A DNA stretch of 64,000 nt. Origin: Oreocharis arfaki (lineage: Eukaryota; Chordata; Aves; Passeriformes; Paramythiidae). This document shows, one piece after another, positions 61,680-64,000 of the stretch (position 1 is the stretch's first letter; the number at the start of each line of letters is the position of its first letter). Both the position numbers and the translations under genes were made by a program. The notes below the pieces were generated by a model. That model was given only the letters and a program-made list of their open reading frames with translations. It had not been told where the DNA came from and ran no database searches. The stretch is taken from the NCBI GenBank assembly GCA_013398015.1, contig VZRR01009829.1, positions 1-64,000 of the forward strand. The letters are read 5' to 3'.

Positions 61680-62760
61680 TCCAAGCCGTGCGGTGCCTCC
61701 GCCGCGGGACCCGGCGCTGCTCCGGGCGGGGCGGGTGCGCGGGACCGGCTGCGGGGCGGCGGCTGCCCCGGGCACCGCGCGAGGAGGGCGNNNNNNNNNN
61801 NNNNNNNNNNNNNNNNNNNNNNNNNNNNNNNNNNNNNNNNNNNNNNNNNNNNNNNNNNNNNNNNNNNNNNNNNNNNNNNNNNNNNNNNNNNNNNNNNNNN
61901 NNNNNNNNNNNNNNNNNNNNNNNNNNNNNNNNNNNNNNNNNNNNNNNNNNNNNNNNNNNNNNNNNNNNNNNNNNNNNNNNNNNNNNNNNNNNNNNNNNNN
62001 NNNNNNNNNNNNNNNNNNNNNNNNNNNNNNNNNNNNNNNNNNNNNNNNNNNNNNNNNNNNNNNNNNNNNNNNNNNNNNNNNNNNNNNNNNNNNNNNNNNN
62101 NNNNNNNNNNNNNNNNNNNNNNNNNNNNNNNNNNNNNNNNNNNNNNNNNNNGCTGGTTCGGCTCCGCACCGGGACCCAGGGCTGGCAGCGGTCTCGGCCC
62201 GGCGCCTCTTTCTCATAATTGTGCGACTCGGCCGGCGGAGAAGCCGCGGCGCTGCCGCGTCAGCGCGCACCGCCCCCGGGAGGAGGAGGGGGCTGGCGGG
62301 GCGGTGCTGCCGCCTGGTTCCCCTCGGGGCGGGCCGGCCGGCCGCCGGTGTGAGGGGATCTCTCGGCTTCTCCACACGAGCGACGAGCCCCCAGCGGGGT
62401 CCTGAGATACCCTGAGAAGGAGGCAGTGGCTGCGGGCGGACAGGCGGCTACCAGAACTGTAGATACTTGGTGAGGTGAAGGCGGAGATGTTAAAAATGGA
62501 GCTTCCCGGGAGAGAAACCCGCCTGGCTGGCAAGGCGCGGTTCGGAGAGGGGCCCCGCACCTCCGCAGGGGCATCGGCCTCGCCTCGGGCTGCGCGGCGT
62601 CCCCGAGGGCGCGGACCGCGGCTCCGCTCCCCACAGCGAGGGGGCACCTCCGCCCGGGCACATCGGAGCCGGCTCCTGTCTCGGGAGAGGGACCCGGCCT
62701 CGCTCCTTGCTAGGACCGCCGCGCAGGGAGCAGCGTTGGTTCACATTCGTTCACGCTTTT
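61680..62760 (-). promoter_or_regulatory. TRPM7: CpG island, TRPM7 promoter and probable exon 1
   Basis: Sharply GC- and CpG-rich sequence in an otherwise AT-rich window, interrupted by the gap at 61791-62151. Its position upstream of TRPM7 exon 2 makes it the promoter. Exon 1 must end in ATG before a donor; no convincing ATG|GT is visible in the sequenced parts, so it is probably in the gap. GC-box-like GGGGCGGG strings are seen (around 61728 and 62326). Confidence 0.75.
61791..62151. other. Assembly gap (361 N)
   Basis: An unsequenced run of N inside the CpG island, typical of extreme GC regions in short-read bird assemblies. Frames crossing it are meaningless. A single N also occurs at 33419 inside a TRPM7 intron. 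Confidence 0.98.
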
Positions 62761-64000
62761 CTGGCCAGCCCTGCTCACACATGGCAGTGCCGCCATTAGC
62801 ACCGCGTCGAAGGCATCTTCCAACAGGCCTGAGCCCAGCTGGAGGAGAGGGAACGCGGATGGGAAAAGGAGGATGCGTTTCTGCCACTTCAGTCAGCTCA
62901 GTTCCCGGCTTAGATTTGGAACTGCCCAGGGAAGGAACCTTCTCTTCTTTTGTCCCTGTATGCAATCTGCAAACTTGAAGAATCAGTATCACAGATAAAA
63001 AGCCTTATACAATAATTTCTACTATGTATGCCATTATATAGCTTTTGAAACAAACCCTGTGCTTGAGTAAACAGTATTTGTAAGGGAAGAAAGAGAGATT
63101 AAGCTTGGCTCAAATTATTTGTGTTCCTTAAATTAAAAAATTTAAAGAGAGCCTAAAAAAATCTCTCATCCCTTTTTAAAATGTCATGGCCATACAAGAG
63201 CAGTAATTATACATAAACTCAATCAAAACATTCAAAGTTATTTAAAAGCCTTGATTTTTCGTTATCAGGCCTGATCATTTGTCATCTGTTGTGAGTTGTT
63301 TATCATCCGTCTCCTCTTGCTGCAAAATGCCATCATTAATGCCACAGTGTTGGGCTGAGCTGACGTGTGCTCACACCTGAACCGTGGGCTCGTGCATCAC
63401 AGGGTGACAGAGCCCACTCCAGTCATCAGGCAGGCACGATCAAAAATCAAACCAAGCATTAGCTCGCAGCAGCCACTTTTGCTGCCTTTCCCCCCCCTTT
63501 TTTTTACCAGAACTGTAGATAACAAGAAACAAAACGTTCTTGCATTAACAGCCATTTAGCAGGGCAAGACCAGTTGTAAACTCTGGTGTCAGAACACCTT
63601 TGCTGCAGACAGTAAGTGCAAATTTGGGAAGACCCAGCAACTGAGGCATCCAGCTCGCATTAGGGTGTTGCAGGGAGTTCCTCAGCTGCAGGGGAGCTCC
63701 TAATGCCTGTTTTAAGTTAACTTCAGAAGAATTTGTGCTGTCTTACATAGATATGAAAATTAGGCTCTTAGGACTCTCAATTTCCATAGAAGGGGAAAAT
63801 TAGGCTTTTCCAGGAAAAACTTAAATGAGTTCTGAGTACAAGATTACACAACAAAGAGGCTCCATTCACTCTCTCTCTGTGCAGAAGTCCCAAGCCTGCT
63901 GATCTGCCACTACTTGTTCCTGCCCAGATTCCCATGTGCTGGTTCTTGGCTCAGGGTGCAGGAGCAGAAGGAGCCGTGGAAGCCGGGTAGAATTTTTTGG
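62761..64000. other. Upstream flank of TRPM7
   Basis: The base composition falls back to AT-rich after about 62.95 kb. No gene, RNA or mobile element is recognised. In other vertebrates the next gene in this direction is SPPL2A, of which nothing is visible here. Confidence 0.5.

Noticed and set aside
61522..62415. Long open frames on both strands through the CpG island
   Set aside because: They owe their length to the run of N and to GC-rich sequence poor in stops; no family resemblance.
1..64000. CRISPR arrays, bacterial operons, phage or viral integration, tRNA and rRNA genes
   Set aside because: I scanned for direct-repeat arrays, tRNA-like sequences and retroviral hallmarks and saw none; the window is a typical vertebrate gene region.

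Overview
This is vertebrate nuclear DNA, most likely from a bird. It has long AT-rich introns, GT-AG splice sites, a GC-rich promoter island, and degraded fragments of the CR1 LINE typical of birds and reptiles. The channel-kinase gene TRPM7 covers only about 50 kb, much less than in mammals as I recall it. I cannot name the species. All protein identities come from recognising the translated sequence; no search was run.

Layout: (1) 143-2465, plus strand: the last four coding exons and 3' UTR of USP8, a ubiquitin-specific protease of endosomal sorting. (2) 3437-7752, minus strand: USP50, a shorter paralogue of the USP8 catalytic domain, converging tail to tail on USP8. Its six exons close to 339 residues. 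(3) 7753-11077: intergenic, with one candidate non-coding exon. (4) 11078-about 62.7 kb, minus strand: TRPM7, a TRP cation channel fused to an alpha-kinase. I place 39 coding exons (numbered 2-40) with junction phases that agree throughout; with an ATG supplied by exon 1 they give 1,889 codons plus stop reading order 5' to 3' from high to low coordinates. Exon 1 is not visible and probably lies in a 361-base gap (61791-62151) inside the CpG island. (5) 62.8-64.0 kb: upstream flank with no gene seen.

The most interesting observation is in the TRPM7 linker between the coiled coil and the kinase. The big exon 26 stays open for 157 more codons past its normal donor and ends at a second plausible donor. 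That donor is out of phase with exon 27 but in phase with exons 28 and 29, so an alternative TRPM7 with a cysteine-rich insert is possible. Exon 28 (60 nt, symmetric) also appears to be absent from the mammalian protein as I remember it. Other points are a GC-AG intron after exon 4, a run of very small exons (26, 38 and 39 nt), and a USP50 that keeps the Cys, His and Asp positions of the protease triad but has Glu for Gly next to the active-site Cys.

The genes are neighbours by conserved synteny (USP8-USP50-TRPM7) and do not form a pathway. USP8 and USP50 are related by duplication; TRPM7 is unrelated to them.
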